Shown here: positions 10,563-21,668 of the stretch, in pieces | How the letters are laid out: every line of letters begins with the position of its first letter | Numbering within the stretch: the first letter of the stretch is position 1 | The notes under the pieces: generated by a model | The model's input: only the letters and a program-made list of their open reading frames with translations | The model's database searches: none | What the model was told of the DNA's origin: nothing | Program-made: the position numbers and the translations under genes | Source of the DNA: Carettochelys insculpta | Taxonomy: Eukaryota > Chordata > Testudines > Carettochelyidae | Length of the DNA: 64,000 nt | Reading direction: 5' to 3' | Assembly: GCF_033958435.1 (NCBI RefSeq) | Contig: NC_134138.1 | Span: forward strand, 10,242,001-10,306,000

Positions 10563-10985
10563 GACTAGACGGAGAGGGCCCTTCGCGGGCCGGCACCCTT
10601 CCCGTGGCGGGCAGGGATCGCACCGGTGTTCAGGCGAACCGGGACCCTCCTCCTTCTCTTCCGCACCCGTGTTTGGAGGGACGTTCCCTGGCAGGGGAGG
10701 GACCCCTTCCACCCCGCGCGGGCTCGTCAGGCACCGGGCGCGGGCCCATCCCACGGCCCTCTCGTGCGCTGTGTCCTTCACTGGGTGGGGCGGTGAGTCA
10801 ACCCCCCCCTCCGGCTGGCCGTTCGTTCGCTTTGGTCGCGCGAGGCCGAGCAGCACCGTCAGCCCACCCAGGGGTCTGAAAACCCAGCCCGCCGCGAGGC
10901 GCAGCAGGGTCGCCACACGCGGTGACGAGAGCGAGCAGGGGCACGCTGCAGTCGTCTACCGCATGGTGGGACCTTCGTACCACCG
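10563..10985. other. CpG-dense 423-bp block fused to LINE C fragment
   Basis: Base composition changes sharply at both edges. The block is very GC-rich and keeps many CpG dinucleotides (11 in the first 90 bases), unlike its surroundings. It lies between the LINE C fragment and the presumed second TSD copy (10986-10993). Plus-strand 'ccgttcgttcgct' followed by 'cgcgaggccgag' recalls vertebrate ribosomal internal transcribed spacer 1, but the resemblance is short and I do not claim identity. The ORFs inside exist only because stop codons are rare in such composition. Confidence 0.6.
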
Positions 10986-10997
10986 TGTGCTTAACAC

Positions 10998-11490
10998 TGG
11001 CAATATTTCTTCCTTGATAGCTTTTTGTGGAGTGTGAGCAGCTGATTCTGCAGACTGCTGGCTTTCTAATTTATTATCATCTGTTTTGTAGTCTGCATTT
11101 TAAATTCCTTTAAGTGCAGCGAGCTGAGGAACAAGTTTGAGAGAGATCACTAGTCAGTCTCAACTCCCCTGTGCAGCGTCTGTGTGCTGTTTGTAAGTCA
11201 CTAACTTCCACCCTAAAGGCTGTGGCAGTTTGGAAGTCGGTAATGCAATTGCACTCTATGTAGATTGATTTGAATTTATGATGTGCTTTGGGATTCTACA
11301 GTACATAAGGCTTTATGTTGTTGTTTACGTTCTAGCAGCCCCCTAGAGGCCCCGGCTGAGATCAGGGCTTCATTGTGCTAGGCACCATACACACTTACAA
11401 AGACAAGCGTTCGTTATCTCACAGAGCTTGCTTTGTAAATAAACATATCAGACAAATGGTGAGACAGGTGAACAAATGCACATGGCAAGT
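10998..11490. other. Unassigned sequence
   Basis: Ordinary AT/GC-balanced DNA after the GC-rich block. It contains 'ggccccggctgagatcagggc' region at 11345-11400 with 'tgtgctaggcaccatac', which resembles an old repeat found across reptiles, but no boundaries are visible. There is no coding region. Confidence 0.4.
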
Positions 11491-11692
11491 CATATCATCT
11501 CATTGAGCATTGGTGTGCCAAATCGAGGGTTGTGAGTTCAATCCTTGAGGGGGCCATTTAGGGATCGGGGGCAAATAAATTAAAAAAAAATCTGTCAGGG
11601 TTGGTGCTTGGTCCTGCCAAGAAGGCAGGGGACTGGACTTGATGACCTCTTGAGGTCCCATCCAGCTCTGTGTGGTCACACATCAAGCCAAT
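11491..11692 (+). mobile_element. SINE with tRNA-like head and CR1 tail
   Basis: The head has 'gagcattggtgtgcc' and the pol III B-box-like 'ggttgtgagttcaatcc'. An A-rich linker ('taaattaaaaaaaaa') follows, then the CR1 3' block 'cttggtcctgccaagaa', 'ggactggacttgatgacc', 'cttgaggtcccatccag'. A matching copy on the other strand lies at 52976-53160. The CR1 tail implies that it is mobilised by CR1 reverse transcriptase. The A box is partly lost at the left end. Confidence 0.85.
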
Positions 11693-12080
11693 GACACAGC
11701 CTGATGTCCTAACTTCCCCTCCAGTACCTTATCCACTGGACTACTCTGAATACATAAATGTGAGCCATTCATGAAGAATGGTGCTCTAACCTTATCGCAT
11801 CCTCACTGTATATTTTGCTCTATATGGTCAAGCAAATGTTGGTAGGTCCTGCCTGCATGTAAGACCAAATATTAATGTTAATGCCATGGTTCCTGACACT
11901 GTGACTTTTACCTCTGGTGGAGTGGGGTGTGAGGAATGGACCTTATCCAGGTGAACTGTAAAAGAAGATGTCAGTGATGGCAGTGAAACCCTGGTTGAAC
12001 CATGGGGAAAAGGGAGAAATTCTTTATGATTTGCATAAGAGAGTGAAGTACATCAGTGCCCCAGAAAGAATTTCCAAGTC

Positions 12081-12342
12081 CGGGTATATTTACACAAGAG
12101 CCTTACTCTGAAATAAGCTAGTTTTGTGGAAGTAAAGGAACGTCAAAGTGGGGCACTTATTTGGAAGCTGCCCGCATCTACACTGTCTATCTGCAATTCG
12201 AAGTCTGCACTTCGAAATTCACGTGGCTGCCATTATGCTAATGAGGTGCTGAATATGCATGTTAGTGCCTCATTAGCCTGTTTCAAATTACCTCATTAAC
12301 ATGCCACCTCTGACAGGAGGAGGCAAGTATAGAAGCAGCCTC
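12081..12342. mobile_element. MITE, diverged
   Basis: The left end reads 'gggtatatttacacaag' and the right end 'aagtatagaagcagcc'. The interior has the diagnostic paired blocks 'attatgctaatgaggtgctga' region and 'tgttagtgcctcattag', as in the palindromic MITEs at 2243 and 31103. It is shorter than they are, so part of one arm is missing. Confidence 0.6.
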
Positions 12343-15300
12343 TGAGGTGACTTATGGACTCTGACCTCACTTTAGGGATCTCTGGTGGCCGTTAGGCATC
12401 CTGTATCTCTTGGGCAGCTTTGAAAATGTTAGCCAAAATAACCAAACCCATTGACTGCATCTCAAATATTGCACAGATGAGCTAATGGAACCTTTCTCCT
12501 GGGAATCATTTCAAGATATCTACTGTCACATTATGTATATATAGAGAGATCTATATGCTTCCCAAAGTTAATCTTCTCTGTCCAGTACCAGTGACCAGAA
12601 GGGCAGTGCTTAACATTTCTGTATCAGGGCAGTGAATGGTAAATGCCAGTCATTTCAGTAAGACTCCACAAGAAAGTCCTGTGCTTTTATGTTTCTTATA
12701 ATCTTCTCTTCAGGCCCTTTCTCATGAAGAGATGTGAAATGGTAGGGGATGTTAACAGATTTTTTTTCTGAAAAGTCTTTTTTTTCCATTCTTGTGCAAA
12801 GACTGTCCATTTGCTCTGCCTCACACTGGTCTGAGCATGCACATAAGCCATAATCTGCATGATGAAGAAGATGGAATGTTGTTTGATGAAAATGGAGACT
12901 GTGATTCTGGAGTTCTGAGTTCCCATTCCCTGAAAGTGGCCAGTGCCATTTAACCTTCATGGGACATAATATCCCCATCTGGGGAAGTATTACCCACTTC
13001 TCAGGAGTGTTGTGAATAAGACATGGTTAATTTAATTGTATAGGATGGGATTTGAAAAGCAGCCTATGGCACTTAGACACCAAATTCTCATTAACATGGG
13101 TGCCTAAATCCTTTAGACTTCTTGAGAGTTCCCAACTTCCACAGGCGTTGGGATCCTAGAACAAAAGGGGCAGTTGAGGTACAAACTTAACTTCCTTGAC
13201 TTAAGTCCTCATACTCTGAGCAGAGCATAAGTCATCTACAAGTCTCTTCCATTTCACTCTGTCTTGGGACAGAGCTTCTAGCTGACCTCAGGAGTATCCC
13301 AGTTGTTGTCCTTCAATCTCAGCGGATCTTCTCCATGTTGTCCAAGGTCTTCCTCTTTTGCATTTCTTTGTGTGTTCCGTTTGAGAGCGTGACAGACTAT
13401 GCTGGATGATGGTTTTCTGAAAGGTACCGAGGTACAAAGCATTGCAGTAATTTTATTATTTTATTTCTTATTTTAATCTCCCTTTAACAAATGAAAAAAA
13501 TGAAATGGCTCTCTGCTTTCTCAGCCACCTTGCTTACTATTTTAAACATGTAAACGCCTCCGTTTAGATCCCTGATTTTTACAACCCATAAAAGTTATTT
13601 TATTCCTGAATTCATGCAAGTTCCAGTCAGTGCATCCCTCAGCAGGTTTTAATTCCACCCTGTCAATGGATGTGGATAATTTGAGGACTGTTTCACATTT
13701 ATAGCATCATAAAGGATGTTCACAGTAAAGAGCTTAATTCAGCATACGTCATAAAAATTTAAGGAAATAATTTGCATAAAAAGTGTGCATGCGGCTGTAT
13801 TTTGAGTGAAAGGAGGATACTGATGAGCATGTTGCAAGGAAAATGTGAATGGAGGACAGGTATTGAGAACACTAAGAAGGGGGACGAACATGTCTGCATA
13901 CAAAACACAGAGGGCAAGCTGTCCATCTGTGGCACTGAGCATATGTTTTGTCTTCTCTGTGTGCCCAAGTCATTTTTTTTTGTTGTTCAGAGAAAGTGAG
14001 AGCCCAGATGGCTCCTCCGTGGCTTTTGTCCAAACAATTCATCTGTATGCCACTGGGGAATAGCAGCTTGACATGACAAGAGTCAGAGAGGGTTCGGGAG
14101 GCTTCTTGTGCCATAACTACTCTATTCAAGACTTTTATAGTGTAGTAACGTAAGTTAGGTCCTGATAGTACACAGGAGTCTGTGAGCAGCTGCTCAACCA
14201 AGGACTATAACTTGTTCAGATTTCACAAGCTAAGGTCCTTGCACCTGATCCAAAGCCCCCCAGTGCAGTCTATGATCGTATCTTCAGTGGTGCTTGAATA
14301 CCTCAGATAAGATCCTGGGACCTCTTCAAACTGGAGGAGACACTCCATCAGGCCCAGAGCAAAACTGGGACAAGTCGAAGATGGGTCCCGCAGTGGGGGA
14401 GAAAGTGGTCATTCAGTTTGTGGCATTGTCAACATTCCAGAACCGTATGAGAAGGGACAGTACTGAAGAAGATGCATGCACTGATCTTCCCCTGGTGTAA
14501 AGCACTCTACCCCAATTGATGTTAATGTGGATTTATACCAGGTGCCTCACAACCTGGGATACACCAGGTCCGAAATTCTTTCCAGCCTTCTCTCTTTGTG
14601 ATATTGGGATCATTTGTGGTCATTACAGATTTTAGAAGATTCTTCACTTCTTTCACATGAAAGTGGAAGTTTAATCCTGTCTTCCTAAACAAACTGCAGG
14701 CTGCTTAGCCATACTTTCATTTCTTTGTTACCATTTTGTCCTTTGCCGTTTGCAACTATATATTTCAAATAAAGGTGAGGCGAACAGTTTTCTTTTGTTT
14801 TTGGTTTGATTACATCCCTTTCCACACACATTGCACAATCACGAGGTCTGGCCTGAGTCTTAGGCAATGGGAGGGTGAGTTTTGAAAGGTATAAATGGGA
14901 GGTAGGTGCCTTTCCAATGTCCTTTTGCCTTTGAATACCTCACTCTAGCCTGTAATGGTATTGCACATCATCTTGATGTCCCACCTGTTCAAATTCTGGT
15001 TCTATTCTCAGTGCCTCAGTTCCACCTTTTAAAGACAGGTACTGAGACACACCTTCTCCCATCCTCTGTCCTCACCCATCCTCCATGGGTTCTCAAAGTA
15101 ATTGTTAAGAGTTCTGTGATTGGTTCAGCTGGTTCCTTAAGAATCCTAGGAGTAATTTCACCAAGTCCTGCTGATGATGTCATTGTAATGCTTACTCATG
15201 TGTCCAGGGTTGTGAGGCACCACTTTCCCACCTGCCTTTAGCATGAGGAAGGTTTGTCTGCTCCTGCTAGGGGTCAGATCCCAGACTCCACTGCCTATGA

Positions 15301-15464
15301 GCAACAAAAGCATTCCTCTCTGAGCGTGGATAGGCTCTGCTCTTTTTTTCCAGGTTAGCAGTAGGTACCCTCCAACCCTGAGCCCTCAGAGCATTTCCCT
15401 GTTATGTCCAGCCCCTGGACACTTGTAGTTTGTACAGATTTTCTGCTCCCGAACACGCTGTGCA
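12343..15464. other. Gene-free stretch with scattered old repeats
   Basis: No exon is recognisable. About 13030-13170 holds 'cacttagacaccaaattctc' region and 'gggtgcctaaatcc', an ancient dispersed repeat also hinted at 7.6 kb. About 13200-13400 ('cttccatttcactctgtc', 'tgttgtccaaggtcttcctc') looks like the 3' untranslated end of an RTE-type LINE, minus strand, with low certainty. ORFs such as 13872-14201 have no recognisable domain. Confidence 0.45.
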
Positions 15465-15472
15465 CTATAGCT

Positions 15473-15976
15473 CAGTAGTTCCTAACCTTTTCAGGAACAC
15501 AGCACACTTCAATGAGACAAACAATTCCACAGCGCACACACTTTTTTCAGTTGAATCATTTGCTCATAAACATCACCCTTCCCCACCAGCCTGTTGGAGC
15601 TGGGATGCAGCATTTAAGCCACAAACCTATTCCGACAGGCTCCCACTCTCCCTTTCCCTCTTCTTCCTCATGTGCCATGGGGGTGGGAGAGGGGCTCCCT
15701 ACCCACCGACTTTGGCTGGGAAGCAACATTTCAGCTGCCTCATTATTCGAATGGGCCCATAAGGGTCGGCATTTCCTCTCGTGGTGGCTTTGCAAAGAGC
15801 TCCCATATGGGAGAAATTGACCAACCCCACACCAGCTGGTTCTCAGGTAGCCTTGCTGCTTACGCTTCAGCTGGCACTGTGTCATCAGTTTTCTCCCAAG
15901 GTGGCAAGGGGAAATTGACAAAATCTCCAGGCACACTTGGACAGTTCTCATGGCACACTGGTTGAAAAAAACACTG
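15473..15976. mobile_element. hAT-like non-autonomous DNA transposon, 504 bp
   Basis: The left terminus 'cagtagttcctaacctttt' and the right terminus 'actggttgaaaaaaacactg' are imperfect inverted repeats of the hAT form CAGTGGTTC...GAACCACTG. Subterminal 'cacagcacac' and 'atggcacac' also pair. The 8 bp outside each end, 'ctatagct' and 'ttttagct', agree at six positions, as expected of an old 8-bp hAT target duplication. No transposase is encoded; overlapping ORFs of up to 131 codons in several frames are incidental. Confidence 0.75.
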
Positions 15977-15984
15977 TTTTAGCT

Positions 15985-16889
15985 TACCAGTCCTACATCA
16001 GATCTCTGCTCCACTTCACGTAGTACTTAGGTATGTTTATAATAAAAGCATGCCAATGTTTAAGATTCAAAGGATGGCAAGTAGTAACATGGAAAACAAA
16101 AGGTTGCATCTAAAATAAAATCTTAAAACATTCCAAATCTTAAGTTGATTCGACTAAATCTCACACCAGAGACCTCCCAGCATTTTTCAGCCATGGCTGG
16201 CTGAGATCCTTTTTTCAGGAGACAAAATGTGCAGACAGCTTTTCCCCTAATAAAGAATACTTGTCTGTCTTCTTTCAATCTCAGATACAGTGCACTCCAC
16301 TGAAAAAGAATCAGCCACACATAGTGTCTAAAACCCACTAGGATAATATCATGCCTATATTAAAATACTTCACTTATAAGAAGCAAATCATCCAGGACCA
16401 ATGTGGTTCTTATAATAGCCGTGCACTGCATATCAGAACAGTCTTTCAATCTTTATTTATAAACTCCTATGTGTTCCTTTTGGCCAGTTTTGCAGTCTTG
16501 ATAAGCTGGTGGTTTCATGTGCAAATAGATCTGCATTGTCAGGTACACAGTGACCAGTCAGAAATTTGAGACTACCACCCCTTACTTGGTCAAAACCTGT
16601 CCAAGGTATGTCACCTCCTGGTAACCTGCCTTTAACGTTTGTCCTTAAAGAATGTAATTTTCAGTGTAGATGTATAATGTCTTAAATATCTATGAATGCA
16701 GTTTGCAATGATTATGATGACCTGTGGGCTGTTGGCTCTCACTAGAGACATTATATGCTCTCCTTTGGTGAATTATTGTGAACATACTTCACTCAGGATC
16801 CCTGTAATGCTCTATATCTCCCTTTGTCAATTGATCACACCCTTGGGTGTTAAAGAAGTCGATATACATAGAGGCTTCACTATTGTTAC
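15985..16889. other. Unassigned AT-rich sequence
   Basis: No gene and no repeat that I recognise. ORFs of 60-70 codons on both strands look random. Confidence 0.5.
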
Positions 16890-16891
16890 TA

Positions 16892-17492
16892 CAGATTGAA
16901 TCCCCCATAAAACTGGAATTCTCTCATCTGGCAACATCTGTCACCCGTCAGGACCATGGATGTTACTGGACCAGAGATCCCGGTTTGGGAGGTTAGTAGT
17001 GGGAGGCTGGTTACCTTGGGGAGGGGATCTCAGTGGGTCTTGGGGCTGGGGCTGCACTGGAAACCCAGTCAGTCCAGAGCCAGCCTCCAGGCTGGGGTTG
17101 GTGCCTGCAGGGCCAGAGCAGTGACTGGCACCCAAGCCAGGTCTGGAGCTGTCCTCTGTAGGTAACAGGCCTTGCCTATGGCTCTGGGGCCATGCCAGCA
17201 GTTCATTTGGGGCAGAGCTGCCACATATGTGACCAGGGCCTCTGGCAGGGCCATGTCAAGCATGGAGCTGGGACCAGCCTCTGCAGCTGGAGATGGCCAG
17301 GCCAGTGTCGACCCAGCAGGGGCCAAAGTCTGGCAGGAGGTAAGGGAACCCTGCGACTGGAGGTTGGGTGCAGCGAAGAGGAGCAGGCAGCAGACTGGAT
17401 GGCTGGAGCAGGGGACCTCCCTTCGTCCGTCAATTTCTCTCATCCGGGATAAGTCAGGTCCTGAGGGTGGCAGACGAAGGAGGTGCAACATG
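16892..17492. mobile_element. Tc1/mariner-like non-autonomous transposon, 601 bp
   Basis: It is flanked by TA on both sides (16890-16891 and 17493-17494). The ends 'cagattgaatcc' and 'ggtgcaacatg' are decayed forms of the inverted ends seen cleanly at 32683 ('gaggttcaacctg') and 36087-36409. Inner blocks also pair: 'ctctcatctggcaaca' on the left and 'ttctctcatccgggat' on the right. The middle is GC-rich and open in several frames (a 140-codon ORF at 17069-17491), but no DDE motif was seen, so it is non-coding. Confidence 0.65.
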
Positions 17493-17494
17493 TA

Positions 17495-18385
17495 GTGCTA
17501 TAACAGGTGAAATTAACAACCTGAAGTAGGGAGTGCCTGATACGGGACTCTGATTTGCGAATGCTTAACAAACCAGGGAGTAGAAAATATTTTTACAGAT
17601 AGGGCATTAGCACCTCACCCATGGCTCCTACCCATGTAGCATCTCTTGTCTCAAACCATCTGCACAACGGCAGCCACCAGCCTGCTTGGGCTGTTTTCAC
17701 TTTTCTCTGTGCCTGAGATTCCTGAGCTCAGAAAATGAATTCATATATTGCAAGCAAAAGAGAAGAAAAGAATAACCCCAAAACCTGAAGGACAGTTGTG
17801 TGATGTGATTCTCACGGCACTCTTAAAAATGTAGTGCTGAACTTAGAGCAAGCTGAGTTTGCTTCACAATGCACACTACCCTATTTTGTATACCGCAGCG
17901 ATTTTGTACGTGGAAATGAAATGATGCCTACTCTGGGGATAGTTTCACACCAGGCCTGGCTTTGAAATGGCTTTGAAACCTAGTGCCCTTTAATTTGCAT
18001 ATTGTCAACAGTGTAATGAGGAAACCGAGAGAAAGTCCCAGCTTGGAAAGTGCATTGGGGATGAGAGCTACTAATTTGGATCAAAATACACAGCAGGGGC
18101 AGCAGTGAAGACTGAATTGCTGCCTAAGTAAACAGTAATTTGGGTGACCTTGATTAAAACCTTTTGAAGTATTTCTAGCAGAGCATATAGCAGTAATGTG
18201 TCCCATTATCATACTCACTAAACAATGCTGGGTGTGTGATAGGTACTGCTAGCCAACAATGTGTACCCATGACCCGATGATCTCTGCAGCTGTGTAAGTG
18301 AGGACCTGCCTTTCCCCCAACCACATGTAGCTCCAATGACTCTAGTAGAGCTCAGCAAGTCCTACCCATCCTGGTCTGCCTTCCT
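17495..18385. other. Unassigned sequence
   Basis: AT-rich DNA with no recognisable gene or repeat. About 17940-18060 ('ggctttgaaatggctttgaa') contains a small local duplication only. Confidence 0.45.
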
Positions 18386-18390
18386 CTAAA

Positions 18391-18690
18391 GCTTGGTCTA
18401 AACTAGACCTTACAGTTGACTGCAGATATGCAATTCTAGCTTCAGCAATTGCATGGGTAGAAATGAGGTATCTGCAGTCAACTGTAAGGTCTATCTTCAC
18501 TGAAGGAGGTCGATGGGAGTGATTCTGCTGTCCACCTCCCTAGCTCCTCATGAGAGGAGGAGTACAGGGCATTGATTGCAGAGCCCAGAGAGATCAATTT
18601 TGCACTTCTTTACCAGAGGTGTGAAACCGAACTCAGGAAGATTGACCCTGAACAGGTCAATCTCCCAGTAAGTGTAGACCTACCCTTACA
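18391..18690. mobile_element. MITE-like element containing an 88-nt hairpin
   Basis: The sequence between 'cttggtctaaactagacc' and 'taagtgtagacctaccc' has inverted ends of the 'gtgtagacctacc' type found in other short elements here. Inside, 18405-18428 and 18469-18492 are perfect 24-bp complements. A second inner pair 'tgcaatt'/'aattgca' extends the stem. Non-coding. Confidence 0.6.
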
Positions 18691-18699
18691 CCCAGCTCT

Positions 18700-21030
18700 C
18701 CCTGTCCACCCTCTCCCTGTCTTCCTGAATCTTCCCATTCCCCTGCTCTCTCCCCTCTCTTTGATCTTCACCTGACTAGCTCTGTCTACCTGCTCTCTCT
18801 CCCAACTCTTCTGTCTCTCTCCATGCTCCTGGCTTATCTCCATCCCAACTCCCTCTCTGTATGTTTTATGCCCACTCCACTGAATCATTCCAGAGTAACA
18901 GTCATAAAAATATTCAAAACCAAGAGCATTAGCAATCATCTTTGGGCCAGCTGAATACCACAAGACCGAACCTTCATTGCTTGCTTGCAGAGATAACAGA
19001 GCCAGCCATCGGGTTGGATAAGATCACTTTTGGGACTTTCTCTCAGTTTTGGCTCCCGTTCCTCTTATTAAATATTGCAGCTGTCACAGCCTATATGCTC
19101 ATATGTTAGCTTTACCCTGGTGCACTGCATTGGGTTGAATCCTTTATTATGTGAATCACAGTTTGGCTGTGTGATATTTTCCTTCCGTGCTGAAATGGAG
19201 AAAGATGAAATTGCAGCAGAAAGTGTTTGCCCACAAATTGTTAATATTTGACCTCTGGGACAAACTCATTTTCATGTGCCCCCTGGATATTCGCAGATGT
19301 AGTTTTCCTGTGTGTTACTTCATCTGTAATACTCCAGCATTTCCCCATGGGCTCCTCTAAGTGATCTCAAGTGCACCATAAAAGTCTTTTGCTTTTGGCT
19401 GTTGTGAGCGTGACACACAATTAGTCACAGGATCCCCCCTTCGGTGATGGCTTTGCATTATTTACACAAATGCACAGACACACACACCCTTACAAGGAAG
19501 ATGCTTTGCTTCTGTGCTTCAGTATGAAATAGAGAAGGAGGCTGTTGCTGCTGCAGCACTGGAGTTTTAACAGATGGGGCATATTAAACCTTCATATATA
19601 TGTTTTTCAGAGTGTAAAAGGATTGATTGCAACAGAGCCAGGCACTAAAAACTGTTTTTCATACAAAGCATGTTGCGTGGTTGGTTCCTTCATGGCCGTA
19701 AAAAGCAAGGATGACTGATTCACTGTCTGTCTATTTGCATTGTCCTTGATGGCGAATGCCCCGTCGGACAATTAAAAGGTTGCAGAACCTGGACGCGGAT
19801 AGTTAAATAGCCACTCCAAAATGTAACATAGGGTGCATCCAAACTTGAGGTGCAGCACGAAGGGCGAAGCCCTGGGCTGGATAAGTGATCGAGGGTGGAG
19901 GAAGGGCTCGGGGTGTGATCATTACTTCTGTTCCCTCCCTTCCCCTGAAGCAGTACTACTGAGTCAGTCCTGCCCTTTCCTTGGGGTCAGAGCTGTCCCT
20001 TTTGCAGCACAGCTGGAGAGTGTGACCAGGGAGCACACCCAGTCTGGGCTCCTGCTCAGCAGTGCAGAGTGAAGATTTGAAAGTGAGTGGCTGGATGCAC
20101 TTCTGTGAGACTCCAACAGCTCTCTTCAGCCTGCTGGGGATGGGGAAGGAATGACAGCAGGAAAGACTGTTGTTTCTTGGAGACTGGAGTACCATGAGCT
20201 AGCATGGTGTCCCTAGCTTCCATTGGACCAGAAACTGGGAATGTGTCGCCAGAGATGGATCGCTTGCTTATTACCTGTTTGGTTCATTCCCTCTAGTGCA
20301 CCTGGCATTAGCCACTGTCAGAAGAGAGGAGTCTGAGCTAGGTGAACCCATTATGGCTGTTCTTATTACCCCTGGAGCAACATGGGTGAAGCCAGGGCAG
20401 CATTCCTTCTCCCACAAGCCTCAGACCCAGCGTAGGGTTTGGCCGTGTGGCAGACTGTGCTGACTGTGCCAGTCAGCCTTGCTTGGGGAAACTGCCCCTG
20501 CTGAGGTGTCCTGCACGGCACATCCCCCACAGTTCACCGTAAACAATCAAACTTGAATCAGACAACCTACAGCTAGATCAATATAGCCCTCTAGAACTGG
20601 AGGTTGTGGTGCTAACCTGTTAGTCAATGATATTGTGCAGTCCATGAGGAACCACTTCCTCAGTGCAGTCAGTGATCAGCCTCACTGGTCATATGCTCTC
20701 TGCCCCTCATGGCTAGGCTTCTACCACATGGCTTTTCATGATCCAGCTTCCTCAGCAAATCCCCTTTTTACCCCAGCACCTCCTCTTTTCACTTCCTTCT
20801 CTGCTTGTCTTCCAACCGCCTCCTCTCCAGCGGATTCTCAGCCCCCTTCCCAGCAGCTACTGCTTTGTTGTCTGTCTCTTCCGAGGACAGCATCCTGTGC
20901 TGCTGCCTCACAACTGCAGGACCTAACATTGCCTATCTTGGCTGAAACTGCAGCAAGTGCTAGGGCCAGGGCCTAGGTTATGACACATGATCTGCACCCA
21001 CTTTGTTACAAGTTTTTTGTTTCCCATAGG
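18700..21030. other. Gene-free stretch
   Basis: It includes a C/T-rich run at 18700-18850 that keeps short frames open on both strands. At 19680-19770 a segment ('aaaaagcaaggatgactg', 'tgatggcgaatgcccc') resembles the 3' region of an RTE-like LINE, but it is too short to be sure. No host exon was recognised. At 20750-20930 there is another C/T-rich run. Confidence 0.4.
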
Positions 21031-21034
21031 GAAT

Positions 21035-21668
21035 AGCAAAGTGAGACACAGTTGCAAAAAAGCAGACATGATTCCAGGATCCATTAAAAGGTGTGTTGTG
21101 AGCAAGACACAAGAAGTCATTGTTCCACTCAACTCTGCACTGATTACACCTCAGTTGGAGTATTATGTCCTGTTTTGGGCCCACATTTCAAGACAGATGT
21201 GGAGAAACTGGAGAAGGTCCAGGGCAGACCAACAAGAATGATTAAAGTTTCAGAGAACATGAGTTATGAGGGAAGACTGAAAGAGCTGGGCTTGTTTAGT
21301 TAAGAAGGGAGAAGACTGAGAGGGGAGATGATAGCGGTTTATGAGTACCTGAAAGAGTTTTACAAGGAGGAGGGAGAAAAATTGTTCTCCCTGTCCTCTG
21401 AGGATAGGACAAGAAGAAATGGGCTTAAACTGCAGCAAGGGAGGTTTAGGTTGGACATTAGGAAAAATTCCCTGTCAGGGTAGTTCAACACTGGAATAAA
21501 TTGCCTAGGCAGGTTGTGGAATCTCCCTCACTGGATATATTTAACAGCAGGTTAGACAGACATCTATCAGGGATGGTCTAGATGATGTTTGGTCCTGCCA
21601 TGAGGGCAGGAGACTGGACCTGATGACCTCTTGAGGTCCCTTTCCGTCCTAGTATTCTATGATTCAAT
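21035..21668 (+). mobile_element. CR1 LINE 3' fragment, plus strand
   Basis: This is the end of the CR1 second ORF followed by the 3' untranslated tail. Plus-strand translation gives 'VEKLEKVQGRPTRMIKVSE' and '[14 protein letters not shown]', the standard CR1 C-terminus, then the 'ggtcctgccatgagggcag' and 'gacctcttgaggtccc' blocks. It ends at 'attctatgattcaatga', close to the CR1 8-bp terminal repeat. A stop interrupts the frame after 'LFS'. It is 5' truncated, as is usual. Confidence 0.93.

Noticed and set aside
10563..10985. CpG-island promoter of a host gene
   Set aside because: Possible, but its abrupt edges, fusion to a LINE and the shared 8-mer at the outer borders favour an insertion. 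No first exon is recognisable next to it.
10527..11037. Overlapping ORFs of 129 and 163 codons in the GC-rich block
   Set aside because: Both strands are open because the composition lacks stop codons. One of them runs across the LINE junction. No recognisable domain.
11491..11560. tRNA gene
   Set aside because: B box is present but the A box is incomplete and the molecule continues into an A-rich linker and CR1 tail, which is a SINE.
17069..17491. 140-codon minus-strand ORF as transposase of the mariner-like element
   Set aside because: No D-D-E/D spacing or helix-turn-helix could be seen. Several frames are open on both strands in GC-rich DNA.
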